A stretch of DNA of 5,837 nucleotides, from positions 1-5,837 of the forward strand of contig JADFKI010000240.1 in the NCBI GenBank assembly GCA_022565015.1. The letters run 5' to 3'. Numbering within the stretch: the stretch's first letter is position 1; each line of letters begins with the position of its first letter. This DNA is from Chloroflexota bacterium (GTDB lineage Bacteria; Chloroflexota; Dehalococcoidia; Lucifugimonadales; JADFKI01). The notes beneath the pieces are model-generated. The model worked only from the letters and a program-made list of their open reading frames with translations, was not told where the DNA came from and searched no databases. Positions 5,834-5,837 of the stretch are shown piece by piece. The translations under genes were made by a program, and so were the position numbers.

Positions 5834-5837
5834 ATGA
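5834..5837 (+). CDS. Start of an unidentified gene running off the right edge
   Basis: Only ATG and one further base (A) fall inside the window. The call rests on the AAGGAGG ribosome-binding site 9 nt upstream and on the non-coding, structured leader before it. The gene is divergent from rsmI. Nothing can be said about its product. Confidence 0.55.

Noticed and set aside
1..5837. Search for tRNA, CRISPR, insertion-sequence ends, long repeats or a defence system
   Set aside because: I found no cloverleaf, no regularly spaced repeats, no transposase or integrase motif and no defence-type gene; confident housekeeping or hydrolase genes fill nearly all of the window.

Overview
This is an ordinary bacterial chromosomal window, moderately GC-rich by eye, with four complete protein genes, one small gene that looks damaged at its 5' end, and the first codon of a further gene at the right edge. 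I see no rRNA, tRNA, CRISPR array, insertion sequence, integrase or phage gene. The best taxonomic guess is Chloroflexota, possibly a marine SAR202-like lineage. This rests only on the general look of the proteins: a NIPSNAP-like protein beside a YtcJ-type amidohydrolase, a short methionyl-tRNA synthetase with an FSTS signature, and a long-chain prenyl synthase. It is inference, not proof.

Layout. Bases 1-165 hold a possible plus-strand promoter with a 13-bp palindrome between its -35 and -10 elements. Two plus-strand genes follow: a NIPSNAP-type small protein (166-426) without its usual N-terminus, then, 39 bp on, a 519-residue metal-dependent amidohydrolase (466-2025). The other three complete genes are on the minus strand, transcribed right to left: rsmI (5678-4818), metG (4680-3007) and a long-chain polyprenyl diphosphate synthase (2987-2022). 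The amidohydrolase and the prenyl synthase converge so tightly that their TAG stops share the palindrome CTAG at 2022-2025. Bases 5679-5833 are a divergent intergenic region. Its plus-strand side has two back-to-back perfect hairpins, a strong AAGGAGG ribosome-binding site and an ATG at 5834, where the next gene begins.

How the genes work together. The minus-strand group is housekeeping: 16S rRNA C1402 methylation, tRNA-Met charging (also needed for initiator tRNA) and synthesis of an isoprenoid chain, probably for the menaquinone side chain. metG and the prenyl synthase are 19 bp apart and almost certainly share a transcript. metG lies 137 bp from rsmI and may have its own promoter. The plus-strand pair looks like accessory catabolic capacity, with unknown substrate.

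I did not find a convincing new biological system. The items most worth a second look are the structured leader at the right edge, the palindrome in the promoter spacer at the left, and the apparently eroded NIPSNAP gene.
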